15,492 nucleotides of DNA from the NCBI GenBank assembly GCA_029934215.1, contig JAOZMR010000040.1, forward strand, positions 1 through 15,492, in the 5' to 3' direction. Under the pieces are notes generated by a model. That model did no database searches and had not been told where the DNA came from. It saw nothing but the letters and a program-made list of their open reading frames with translations. This document shows, in pieces, positions 6,974 through 13,918 of this stretch. The translations under genes and the position numbers were made by a program. Source of the stretch: Pontiellaceae bacterium. Lineage in GTDB: Bacteria > Verrucomicrobiota > Kiritimatiellia > Kiritimatiellales > Tichowtungiaceae. Position 1 is the stretch's first letter. Each line of letters begins with the position of its first letter.

Positions 6974-7114
6974 ATGAACGTTTCAAACTGCCGCAAACCG
7001 GCACATTTCACGCCGCCGCTGACAAAAAAAAACGAACTAAGCGTTGGTGAGGAGTTTCGGCAGAATGATGGGACGGGTTTTGAAGCGGACAGGAACGGGT
7101 TTGCCCAGCGCTGA
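6974..7114 (+). CDS. Possible small protein, 46 residues, unknown
   Basis: A 46-codon frame from ATG 6974 to TGA 7112-7114, with AAGGAG at 6964-6969 ending 4 bases before the start. The peptide starts MNVSNCRKPAHFTPP and is hydrophilic and charged, with no signal peptide, membrane segment or motif I recognise. The support is only a good ribosome site and an open frame. A purine-rich background (GAGAAGGAGAAAAA) could give that by chance, so confidence is low. Confidence 0.25.
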   Translation: MNVSNCRKPAHFTPPLTKKNELSVGEEFRQNDGTGFEADRNGFAQR

Positions 7115-7171
7115 AAGCGTAGCGATAAATAATTTTTGTATTCAAAAAGAACGACTGTTAAGGAGTGGTTC

Positions 7172-7290
7172 ATGAATAAATTTTATGAATCAAAATGACT
7201 ATTTCAACCCTAAAAACGACGGTGATTACGCTTAATTTTCCACCCATTACCACTCCACCAAATTCTCCATCCCTTTTCTTTTGTCTATAG
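7172..7290 (+). promoter_or_regulatory. Possible leader ORFs upstream of glmS
   Basis: AAGGAG (7160-7165) is spaced six bases before an 8-codon ORF (MNKFYESK, 7172-7198). Its TGA overlaps the ATG of a 31-codon ORF (7195-7290) rich in Thr, Pro and Ser. The second ORF stops 10 bases before a GTG with its own AGAGGAG, which is in frame with glmS. The chained stop/start pattern could be a translated leader, or may be coincidence. Confidence 0.25.
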
Positions 7291-7345
7291 AGGAGTACTC
7301 GTGCATAATACCGAATTCTCTTTAAATAAAAATCGGAGTGAACGT

Positions 7346-9184
7346 ATGTGCGGAGTTGTTGGATATATTGGAAACAAGGAAGCGGCCCAGATTTTGGTCG
7401 ATGGTTTACAACGTTTGGAATATCGTGGATATGATTCTGCCGGAATTGCCGTGCTCGACGATGGGAAAATCTCATCCGGCAAGGAAATGGGGCGATTGGC
7501 AAATCTGGAACGAAAACTTGAGAAAAATCCGGTTTCCGGAACGCGTGGAATTGGTCACACTCGCTGGGCCACGCATGGGGCGCCTTCGCAAGCAAATTCT
7601 CATCCGCATTTCAGCTCGGACGGTGCCATTTCGGTGGTTCATAACGGGATCATCGAAAACTATGCAGACTTGCGCGACGAACTGTCCGAGCAAGGGCATA
7701 CGTTTCTTTCCGAAACGGATACGGAGGTTGTTCCGCATCTCATTGAACAAGCTCTAAAAGATGGCGCGGCTTCTCCGGCGGAAGCGCTGCGTTGCACATT
7801 GCAAAAGCTTCGCGGGGCTTATGCGCTCGGTGTTTTATTTCAATGCGAGCCGGATACGATTTATTGCGCACGTCTGGGTAGCCCGTTGATTATCGGATTG
7901 GGCGAGAACGAAAACTTTATCGCAAGTGATGTTCCGGCAATCATTAATCGAATCTCGGAGGCGATTTACCTGAACGACGGTGAAATGGCTGCAATTCGAG
8001 CGGACGGGGTGGAGCTTTGTACGGTCGATGGTGCTGCTGTGATTCCTGAAGTTAAGAAAATTGAATTTAAAGCAGAAGATGCTGAACACGCAGGTTTTGA
8101 AACATTTATGCTTAAAGAGATCCACGAGCAACCTCGAATTTTACGTTCGATGCTTGAAAAACATGTTTCCTCGGATGGCACCATTGATATCGGAACCGAT
8201 TTGAGTCCGGACTATTTCCGTAAGCTCAACCGCATCATGATTGTTTCGTGCGGAACGGCATACCATGCGGGAATGTATGCAAAGCTGTTGCTGGAAAATC
8301 TAACGGGTATTGCCGTCGAGACCGATCTGGCGAGCGAATTCCGCTACCGCGATCCCAAGATCGATCCCGGCACACTGATTATCCCTGTTTCGCAGTCGGG
8401 CGAAACCGCCGACACGCTCGCCTCGATCCGCATGGCGAAGGGGTGGGGCTGCAAAATCATGGCGGTGTGCAATGTTGAAGGCTCCTCGGTTGTTCGCGAG
8501 AGCGATGCCACATTCTTCACAAACTGCGGTCCAGAAATAGGCGTCGCTTCGACCAAAGCCTACACCGCACAGCAAATGGCGTTTGCGTTGCTTTCGCTCT
8601 ATATCGCCGAGGTGCGCGGAAACTTGAGCCGGGAACGAGTTCAGGCATATCTCAAAGATTTGAACGAGGTGCCGGACGCGCTGCATTATGTGATCCAGAA
8701 GAAAGCAGAGATTCAAGTGATCGGGGAGAAGCATCACGATGGCCCAAGCTCGCTCTATCTTGGACGCCGCTACAATTTCCCCACCGCGCTCGAAGGCGCA
8801 TTAAAAAACAAAGAAATCTCCTATCAGCACGCCGAGGGCTACGCGGCTGGCGAAATGAAACATGGACCCATTGCTCTCATCAACGAAGCCCTGCCCGTGA
8901 TCTGTATCTGCACAAAAACGGCAGATGAAGTGTACGAGAAAATGCTCTCAAACATCAAAGAAGTCGAAGCACGCAGCGGACGAATCATCGCCATCGTGAG
9001 CGAAGGCGACACGGAACTCTCGAAATTAACCGACGATGTGATTGTTGTGCCTGCCGTACGCGACGAGTTTTCGCCCATCGTCAACGTCGGTGCGCTCCAG
9101 CTATTGGCATATTACGCGGCGCGAGCCCGCGGAACCGACATCGATAAACCACGAAATCTCGCCAAAAGCGTCACCGTGGAATAG
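7346..9184 (+). CDS. glmS: Glutamine--fructose-6-phosphate aminotransferase (isomerizing)
   Basis: Makes glucosamine-6-phosphate from fructose-6-phosphate and glutamine, the first step to UDP-GlcNAc for peptidoglycan and lipopolysaccharide. I chose ATG 7346, giving 612 residues (E. coli 609), because the mature enzyme needs the Cys after Met (MCGVVGYIG) as N-terminal nucleophile; GGAGTG lies 5 bases upstream. The N-terminal glutaminase domain shows GHTRWATHG (R73), HNGIIENY and ETDTEVV. Two SIS domains follow, with SCGTAYHAG (S301), SQSGETADT and STKAYTAQ in the first, and EGALKNKEISYQHAEGY in the second. The C-terminus DKPRNLAKSVTVE is the conserved end carrying the active-site Lys. An in-frame GTG at 7301 with AGAGGAG upstream would add 15 residues and bury the Cys. 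I see no glmS ribozyme. It is the first gene of the compact + strand run. Confidence 0.97.
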   Translation: MCGVVGYIGNKEAAQILVDGLQRLEYRGYDSAGIAVLDDGKISSGKEMGRLANLERKLEKNPVSGTRGIGHTRWATHGAPSQANSHPHFSSDGAISVVHNGIIENYADLRDELSEQGHTFLSETDTEVVPHLIEQALKDGAASPAEALRCTLQKLRGAYALGVLFQCEPDTIYCARLGSPLIIGLGENENFIASDVPAIINRISEAIYLNDGEMAAIRADGVELCTVDGAAVIPEVKKIEFKAEDAEHAGFETFMLKEIHEQPRILRSMLEKHVSSDGTIDIGTDLSPDYFRKLNRIMIVSCGTAYHAGMYAKLLLENLTGIAVETDLASEFRYRDPKIDPGTLIIPVSQSGETADTLASIRMAKGWGCKIMAVCNVEGSSVVRESDATFFTNCGPEIGVASTKAYTAQQMAFALLSLYIAEVRGNLSRERVQAYLKDLNEVPDALHYVIQKKAEIQVIGEKHHDGPSSLYLGRRYNFPTALEGALKNKEISYQHAEGYAAGEMKHGPIALINEALPVICICTKTADEVYEKMLSNIKEVEARSGRIIAIVSEGDTELSKLTDDVIVVPAVRDEFSPIVNVGALQLLAYYAARARGTDIDKPRNLAKSVTVE

Positions 9185-9255
9185 CTGGAAGTTTAATTGC
9201 TCTTCGTATAACATAAACTCCTCGTCTTACATGAACCCAAAAGGAACTCATAACA

Positions 9256-9822
9256 ATGATTAAAGCCGCTGAATTGAAAAGATCGCATGTCATCGACATT
9301 GATGGCGTACCACACACCGTCGATAACATCACCCAAAGCGCCCCGACCGCACGCGGCGGAAACACCATTTATCGCGTCCGTTTCCGCAACGTCACAACCA
9401 AAGCCAAGGTGGACAAAAGCTACAAAGGTGGCGACGCCCTCAAGGAAGCCTATTTCGACAAAAAGGAGGTTCAATATCTCTACAAGGAAGGCGATCGTTA
9501 TACCTTCATGGATTTAGAAACCTACGACCAATTTGAGTTGTTCGAGGCGGACATTGAGGACGCACTCTCCTTCCTCGTCGAAGACATGGAAGGAATCATC
9601 GCGCTGATTTCCGACGGACAGGTTCTCACGATCTGCATGCCGCCAACCATCGAGATGGAAGTCGTCGAATGTCCGCCATCCATGAAAGGTGCCTCCGCCA
9701 CGTCACGCACAAAACCAGCAACATTGCCGACGGGACTCATCGTTCAGGTTCCAGAATACATCGCACCCGGCGAAGTCATTAAAGTTGACACTGAAACACG
9801 GAAATATCTCTCCCGAGCATAG
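9256..9822 (+). CDS. efpL: Elongation factor P-like protein EfpL (YeiP)
   Basis: A 188-residue three-domain EF-P paralogue that binds stalled ribosomes and eases peptide-bond formation at proline-rich and some other difficult sequences. Domain I (KOW-like) carries QSAPTARGGNTIYRVRF. The loop tip is R33, as in the YeiP/EfpL subgroup, instead of the modifiable Lys of classical EF-P. The middle OB domain follows, and the C-terminal OB domain has KGASATSRTKPATLPTGL and VPEYIAPGE, both close to YeiP. An Arg tip predicts that no EpmA-type lysylation is needed. The start has AAGGA about 10 bases upstream. The gene lies 71 bp after glmS and 70 bp before cysS, in a likely shared transcript. A canonical efp would be expected elsewhere in the genome. 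Confidence 0.92.
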   Translation: MIKAAELKRSHVIDIDGVPHTVDNITQSAPTARGGNTIYRVRFRNVTTKAKVDKSYKGGDALKEAYFDKKEVQYLYKEGDRYTFMDLETYDQFELFEADIEDALSFLVEDMEGIIALISDGQVLTICMPPTIEMEVVECPPSMKGASATSRTKPATLPTGLIVQVPEYIAPGEVIKVDTETRKYLSRA

Positions 9823-9892
9823 AGATGCGCTTTGTTGTTGATCTCCTGAACAAGTTCATTTCAAACAACCAAAAACCCAACACTAAATAATC

Positions 9893-11314
9893 ATGTTCAA
9901 AATCTACAACACGATGTCCCGCTCACTGGAAAATGTCGTCCCTCTCGAAGACAACCATGTTCGCCTCTACACATGCGGACCAACGGTCTACAACTACGCG
10001 CATATCGGCAACTATCGTGCGTACATGTTCGAGGACCTGTTGCGCCGTTGGATTCAGTATAAAGGCATGAGGGTTACTCAGGTGCAGAATTTGACCGATG
10101 TGGATGACAAAACAATTCGCGGTTCTCGCGACGCGGGTGTTCCGCTATCTGATTTTACGCAAACCTATAAAGATGCCTTTTTTGCGGATCTCAAGGTGCT
10201 GAATATCGAACCGGCCGAGCACTATCCAGCCGCGACCGACTGCATCCCTGAAATGATCGCGCTCATCGAAAAGCTTTTCGAAAAGGGGTTGGCATATAAA
10301 TCCGACGATGGCTCCGTCTATTTCCCCATCGACAAGTTTCCAACCTATGGAAAACTCGCACACCTCGACCGCGAAGGCATGCGGGCCGGAGCTCGTGTCG
10401 ATCAGGACGAATACGACAAAGATAACGCAGCCGATTTCGCCCTATGGAAAGCCTACGTTCCTGAAGACGGCGATATCGTTTGGGACTCTCCATGGGGTAA
10501 AGGTCGTCCCGGCTGGCATATTGAATGTTCCGCCATGAGCGAAAAACATCTTGGAAAAACCTTTGATCTACACACCGGAGGTGTCGACAATATCTTCCCG
10601 CACCATGAAGACGAAATTGCACAAAGCGAGGGCGCCAACGATTGCATCTATTCCAAACAATGGATGCACTGCGCCCACCTTCAGGTCGAGGGTAAAAAAA
10701 TGTCCAAATCGGATGGCAACTTTTTCACGCTGCGCGAGATCCTCGACAAAGGATACACGGGACGCGAAATTCGTTACGAACTCATTGGAACCCATTACAG
10801 AAAAAGCCTCAATTTCACCTTCGATTCCCTAAACGCAAACCGCGCGGCCCTCGCGCGGCTCGACGATTTCCACGCAAAACTTCAGGAATGCGCTGGCGAT
10901 ACCGAGAACGCAGAACTCGAGATTCATCTGCCGGAATGGGCAATTGAGACGGAAAAACGTTTCTCCGCCGCACTGGATGACGACCTCAACATTGCCGGCG
11001 CCCTCGGCGCATTATTCGACGGTGTTCACGAAGGAAACAAATGTTTTCCAATGTCTGGAAAAACCGCAGCCTCTGTTTCCAACCTTTGGAAAAAACTCAA
11101 CACCGTTCTTGGTTTCCTCGAACCGCCGAAAGAGGAGATCCCGACCGAACTGATCGAACTGGCCGAAGCACGCGTTGCCGCCAAAGCAAATAAAGACTGG
11201 GCGGAAGCTGATCGTCTGCGCGCCGCCGTCGCCGCCGTTGGCTGGACAATTCAAGACACACCAACGGGACCCAAATTAAAGAAGAATTGCGTAAATCAAT
11301 CGTTGAAGGCATAA
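9893..11314 (+). CDS. cysS: Cysteine--tRNA ligase
   Basis: Class I aminoacyl-tRNA synthetase that charges tRNA-Cys using ATP in the cytoplasm. The 473 residues fit the usual 460-480. The Rossmann catalytic domain has the Zn ligand C28 in TCGPTVY, the HIGN signature at 37-40, and the remaining Zn-binding region at WHIECSAMS and HHEDEIAQSEG. The KMSKS loop is K269-S273 (EGKKMSKSDGN). The helical DALR-type tail begins after about 320 and ends with NKDWAEADRLR and GWTIQDTPTGP, typical of CysS. No Shine-Dalgarno is visible before the ATG (A-rich leader). Three copies of the dispersed palindrome lie inside: one at 10338 (F149-P-T-Y-G-K154) and a 31-bp phased pair at 11046 and 11077 (FPMSGK and VSNLWK, residues 385-400) in a variable part of the tail domain. 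It is followed after 14 bp by trpE. Confidence 0.97.
   Translation: MFKIYNTMSRSLENVVPLEDNHVRLYTCGPTVYNYAHIGNYRAYMFEDLLRRWIQYKGMRVTQVQNLTDVDDKTIRGSRDAGVPLSDFTQTYKDAFFADLKVLNIEPAEHYPAATDCIPEMIALIEKLFEKGLAYKSDDGSVYFPIDKFPTYGKLAHLDREGMRAGARVDQDEYDKDNAADFALWKAYVPEDGDIVWDSPWGKGRPGWHIECSAMSEKHLGKTFDLHTGGVDNIFPHHEDEIAQSEGANDCIYSKQWMHCAHLQVEGKKMSKSDGNFFTLREILDKGYTGREIRYELIGTHYRKSLNFTFDSLNANRAALARLDDFHAKLQECAGDTENAELEIHLPEWAIETEKRFSAALDDDLNIAGALGALFDGVHEGNKCFPMSGKTAASVSNLWKKLNTVLGFLEPPKEEIPTELIELAEARVAAKANKDWAEADRLRAAVAAVGWTIQDTPTGPKLKKNCVNQSLKA
10338..10352. repeat. Degenerate dispersed palindrome TTCCAAcctATGGAA
   Basis: One mismatch from the consensus. It lies in cysS and is read as FPTYGK, with no partner at 31 bp. 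FPxYG is compatible with the normal CysS sequence around the YF ... YG ... L motif, so this copy could partly reflect protein conservation. Confidence 0.5.
11046..11091. repeat. Phased pair of dispersed palindromes, 31 bp apart
   Basis: TTCCAAtgtCTGGAA at 11046-11060 (one mismatch) and TTCCAAcctTTGGAA at 11077-11091 (perfect); the starts are 31 bp apart. Together they encode FPMSGKTAASVSNLWK in the cysS tail domain, where relatives have variable Ala/Leu-rich helix. Confidence 0.87.
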
Positions 11315-11328
11315 CACTCTAATTCATT

Positions 11329-12873
11329 ATGAACACAACACCGAATAGAGATCTATTTTTAGAGAAAGCAAAACAAGGAAACTTGATTCCGGTCTGGAAG
11401 GAAATTCTGGCGGATCAGGAGACCCCGGTTTCTGCGTATGAACGGGTGCGCCATTTTTTGCGCACGAAAGATCATGCGTCGCACACATGGATGCTAGAAA
11501 GCGTCGAAGGTGGGGAACATATCGGGCGCTTCTCTTTCATTGGTGGAACTCCGCGTGCGATCATTCGCACGCAAAATGGCGTAACAGTGCTTTCCGAGGG
11601 GGAGACCCGTACCACGCTGCCAGGTTCCGATCCGCTTGACGCTCTAAAAACGTACATGATGCGTTTTCAGCCCGTAAAGGATTCAGCGCTCCCGCGCTTT
11701 ACAGGCGGAGCCGTCGGCTTCATGGGCTACGATGTCGTCTCCTCCTTTGAACCGCGTGTCCCACGGGTCGAGAACGACGAAATTGGAAACCCCGATATGG
11801 TGCTGATGGTAACCAATGCGTTCATCATCTTTGACCGAGTGAAACACTCAATGAAGATTGTCTCCAACGCCTATATCACCGAAGACGCAAACGAGGCGTA
11901 CGATGAAGCACTCGCGAAAATCGACGAACTCTGCGAAGCCCTATTGTTACCAGTAAATCGTGTGCTAATCGATGCGAACACGAACATCGAGCCCGTGGAA
12001 CCGACCTCGAACACCACGCTCGAAGAATTTCATGCAATGGTAGAAAAGGCGCAAGGGTATATCCGCTCCGGCGACATCATTCAAACCGTGCTTTCTCAAC
12101 GCTTTGAGGTGGAAAACACCGCCGACTCGCTCGATATCTACAGAGCTCTCCGTTCGATCAATCCTTCACCCTACATGTTCTGCCTCGACCTCGGCGAAAG
12201 CGCTCTCGTCGGTGCTTCGCCGGAGATTCATGTGCGCTGCGAAGACAGGAACGTCGAAGTCCGTCCCATCGCTGGCACCCGCCGACGTGGACGTACAGAG
12301 GAAGAAGATTTGGCGATGGAAAAAGAACTCCTCGCCGACCCAAAAGAGGTCGCCGAACATGTGATGCTGGTTGACCTCGGCCGTAATGACGTGGGGCGTG
12401 TTTGCGAATTCAACACCGTAACCGTCCCCGAAAAAATGATTATCGAGCGCTACAGCCATGTAATGCACATTGTCTCCGACGTGAAAGGAACACTTTCGCC
12501 GCAACACGATGCATATGATGCCATGCGCGTGACATTCCCCGCAGGAACCGTAAGCGGCGCCCCAAAAATCCGTGCGATGGAAATTATCGCTGAACTCGAA
12601 AAATCCAAGCGCGGACCTTATGCCGGCGCGGTCGGCTACTTCAGTTTCGACGGCAACCTCGACTCATGCATCACCATTCGCACCATCGTACTAGACAAAA
12701 ACAAAGCCTACGTTCAGGCAGGCGCGGGCATCGTCGCCGACTCCGTCCCAGAACTAGAACACAAAGAAACCCGCAACAAGGCGCGTGCCATGATGACCGC
12801 GCTCGCGCTCGCAAAACAATACGCCGAAGCAAGAGCCGGAAAAGAGAAAAACAATGATTTTAGTCATCGATAA
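11329..12873 (+). CDS. trpE: Anthranilate synthase component I
   Basis: Large subunit that converts chorismate to anthranilate with ammonia delivered by TrpG; first committed step of tryptophan synthesis. The 514 residues match the family. The N-terminal domain carries MLES (55-58), the conserved LLES element that contributes to tryptophan feedback inhibition. The chorismate-binding domain has SGDIIQTVLSQRF, the PIAGTRRRG motif (G316), HVMLVDLGRNDVGRV, HIVSDVKGTL, FPAGTVSGAPK and the catalytic GAVGYFSFDG stretch. No clear Shine-Dalgarno precedes the ATG, which lies 14 bp after cysS, so it is likely translated from a shared transcript. It overlaps trpG by 20 bp. No Trp-rich leader peptide is seen. 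The aminodeoxychorismate synthase PabB is a less likely alternative because MLES and overall length favour TrpE. Confidence 0.95.
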   Translation: MNTTPNRDLFLEKAKQGNLIPVWKEILADQETPVSAYERVRHFLRTKDHASHTWMLESVEGGEHIGRFSFIGGTPRAIIRTQNGVTVLSEGETRTTLPGSDPLDALKTYMMRFQPVKDSALPRFTGGAVGFMGYDVVSSFEPRVPRVENDEIGNPDMVLMVTNAFIIFDRVKHSMKIVSNAYITEDANEAYDEALAKIDELCEALLLPVNRVLIDANTNIEPVEPTSNTTLEEFHAMVEKAQGYIRSGDIIQTVLSQRFEVENTADSLDIYRALRSINPSPYMFCLDLGESALVGASPEIHVRCEDRNVEVRPIAGTRRRGRTEEEDLAMEKELLADPKEVAEHVMLVDLGRNDVGRVCEFNTVTVPEKMIIERYSHVMHIVSDVKGTLSPQHDAYDAMRVTFPAGTVSGAPKIRAMEIIAELEKSKRGPYAGAVGYFSFDGNLDSCITIRTIVLDKNKAYVQAGAGIVADSVPELEHKETRNKARAMMTALALAKQYAEARAGKEKNNDFSHR

Positions 12874-13417
12874 CTACGATTCGTTCACCTACAACCTCGT
12901 CCAATACCTCGGCGAGCTTGGCGCAGAGATGAAAATCTTCCGCAACGATAAAATCTCGATTAAAGACGCCATTGCGCTGAAACCCGAAAAAGTTTTAGTC
13001 AGCCCAGGTCCGTGTACACCGCATGAGGCAGGAATTTCCTGCAACATCATCCGTGAATTCGGTCCTCGCATTCCTCTTCTCGGTGTCTGCCTAGGTCATC
13101 AGTCCATTGCCGAAGTTTACGGCGGAAACGTCATACGAGCTACACGATTGATGCACGGCAAAACCTCGCCAATTCAACACAAAGGCGAAAGCATTTTCAA
13201 AGGACTCCCAAGCCCGTTCGACGCCACTCGGTATCACTCCCTCATCGTCGAACGCGAAACATTGCCAGACTGTTTAAAAATCACAGCCGAAACCGCAGAA
13301 GGCGAAATCATGGGTTTCCAACACTTGGAACATCCAGTACACGGCGTTCAGTTTCATCCAGAATCAATCCTAACTCAGTACGGCAAAGAACTTCTTCAGA
13401 ATTTTCTAGACCTGTAG
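12854..13417 (+). CDS. trpG: Anthranilate synthase component II, glutamine amidotransferase
   Basis: Class I glutamine amidotransferase subunit that hydrolyses glutamine and channels ammonia to TrpE. The 187 residues are the standard length for a free-standing TrpG. It opens with MILVIDNYDSFTYNL; the oxyanion region is SPGPCTP (50-56); the nucleophile is C79 in LGVCLGHQ; and the triad is completed by H168 and E170 in VQFHPES. The start lies 20 bp inside trpE, giving coupled synthesis of the two subunits. A perfect copy of the dispersed palindrome at 13316 encodes F155-Q-H-L-E159, replacing the more usual G(I/V)(R/K)H stretch just before the HP-x-x-GVQFHPES block. The same type of protein can also serve p-aminobenzoate synthesis (PabA); the trpE neighbour favours TrpG. 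No trpD follows here. Confidence 0.94.
   Translation: MILVIDNYDSFTYNLVQYLGELGAEMKIFRNDKISIKDAIALKPEKVLVSPGPCTPHEAGISCNIIREFGPRIPLLGVCLGHQSIAEVYGGNVIRATRLMHGKTSPIQHKGESIFKGLPSPFDATRYHSLIVERETLPDCLKITAETAEGEIMGFQHLEHPVHGVQFHPESILTQYGKELLQNFLDL
13316..13330. repeat. Dispersed palindrome TTCCAAcacTTGGAA
   Basis: A perfect copy inside trpG, read as FQHLE 13 residues before the catalytic His. It is a single copy with no neighbour at 31 bp. Confidence 0.82.
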
Positions 13418-13462
13418 ACGCTCCGCAAGCAAAAAACCTCAACTCTAAAAAGAAACAAAACC

Positions 13463-13912
13463 ATGACAAACAACGACACCCTGCGTCGGTTACGATACGC
13501 GCTCAACAAAAACGACCTCGCCGTTGCGGAAATCACCACGAAATCCGGGCGAAAAACAACCGAAGCAGAAGTCATCAACTGGTTGAAACTCGAAGACGAA
13601 GTCGGCTACAAAGATCTCTCCGATCGATCCCTATGCTGCTTCCTCGACGGATTAATCATTGAAAAACGCGGCCCGCATCCGTCTGGAAAGATACCCAAAG
13701 CGCTCGACGATTTGTCCAACAACGAGATTCTTAAAAAACTTCGAATCGCATTAAACCTGCAATCGGACGGCATGCTCGATGTTTTCAAAAAAGCAAAATT
13801 CGATGTTTCGAACGCCGAACTCGGTTCCTTTTTTCGCCGGGCGGATCATCCGAAATTCGCAAAATGTCCAGAACAGGTTCTGAGAAAATTCATGAAAGGT
13901 CTCAGCGTATAG
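13463..13912 (+). CDS. DUF1456 (YehS-like) protein
   Basis: A 149-residue protein made of two related halves, each opening with NN(D/E)xLxxLRxALN: residues 3-15 (NNDTLRRLRYALN) and about 89-99 (NNEILKKLRIALN). Each half has a later acidic or hydrophobic element (VINWLKLEDE; LGSFFRRADHP). The C-terminus CPEQVLRKFMKGL and the internal FLDGLIIEKRG are typical of the DUF1456/YehS family, whose biochemical role is not established. It is predicted cytoplasmic: no signal peptide or membrane span. No Shine-Dalgarno lies before the ATG; the leader is A-rich. It sits 45 bp after trpG and 6 bp before the next gene, probably in the same transcript, but the neighbours do not reveal a function. Confidence 0.88.
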   Translation: MTNNDTLRRLRYALNKNDLAVAEITTKSGRKTTEAEVINWLKLEDEVGYKDLSDRSLCCFLDGLIIEKRGPHPSGKIPKALDDLSNNEILKKLRIALNLQSDGMLDVFKKAKFDVSNAELGSFFRRADHPKFAKCPEQVLRKFMKGLSV

Positions 13913-13918
13913 ACCAAG

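Larger units (their letters stand above)
6617..7345. other. 729-bp stretch without a confident gene
   Basis: Contents: a three-unit tandem repeat of 69-bp period (6653-6859); a 46-codon + strand ORF at 6974-7114 with AAGGAG before it; an 8-codon ORF at 7172-7198 with AAGGAG six bases upstream, overlapping a 31-codon ORF at 7195-7290; and the glmS leader. A 98-codon - strand frame (6604-6900) spans the repeat but has no ribosome site. I see no tRNA, CRISPR array or recognisable protein homology. The stretch separates the decayed IS from the housekeeping run. Confidence 0.6.

Noticed and set aside
6919..7173. 84-codon - strand frame rich in Phe, Leu and Ser
   Set aside because: No ribosome site, biased low-complexity content, and an opposing small ORF has better start signals.
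7115..7345. glmS ribozyme/riboswitch in the leader
   Set aside because: I could not find the ribozyme core or its nested pairings; the leader is AT-rich with tiny ORFs.
7406..7420. TTACAAcgtTTGGAA in glmS resembles the dispersed palindrome
   Set aside because: It encodes the conserved GlmS motif LQRLEYRGYD, so the similarity is most simply explained by protein conservation.
10651..10665. TTCCAAacaATGGAT in cysS
   Set aside because: Two mismatches, and it codes for the family-conserved WMH region; not counted as a copy.
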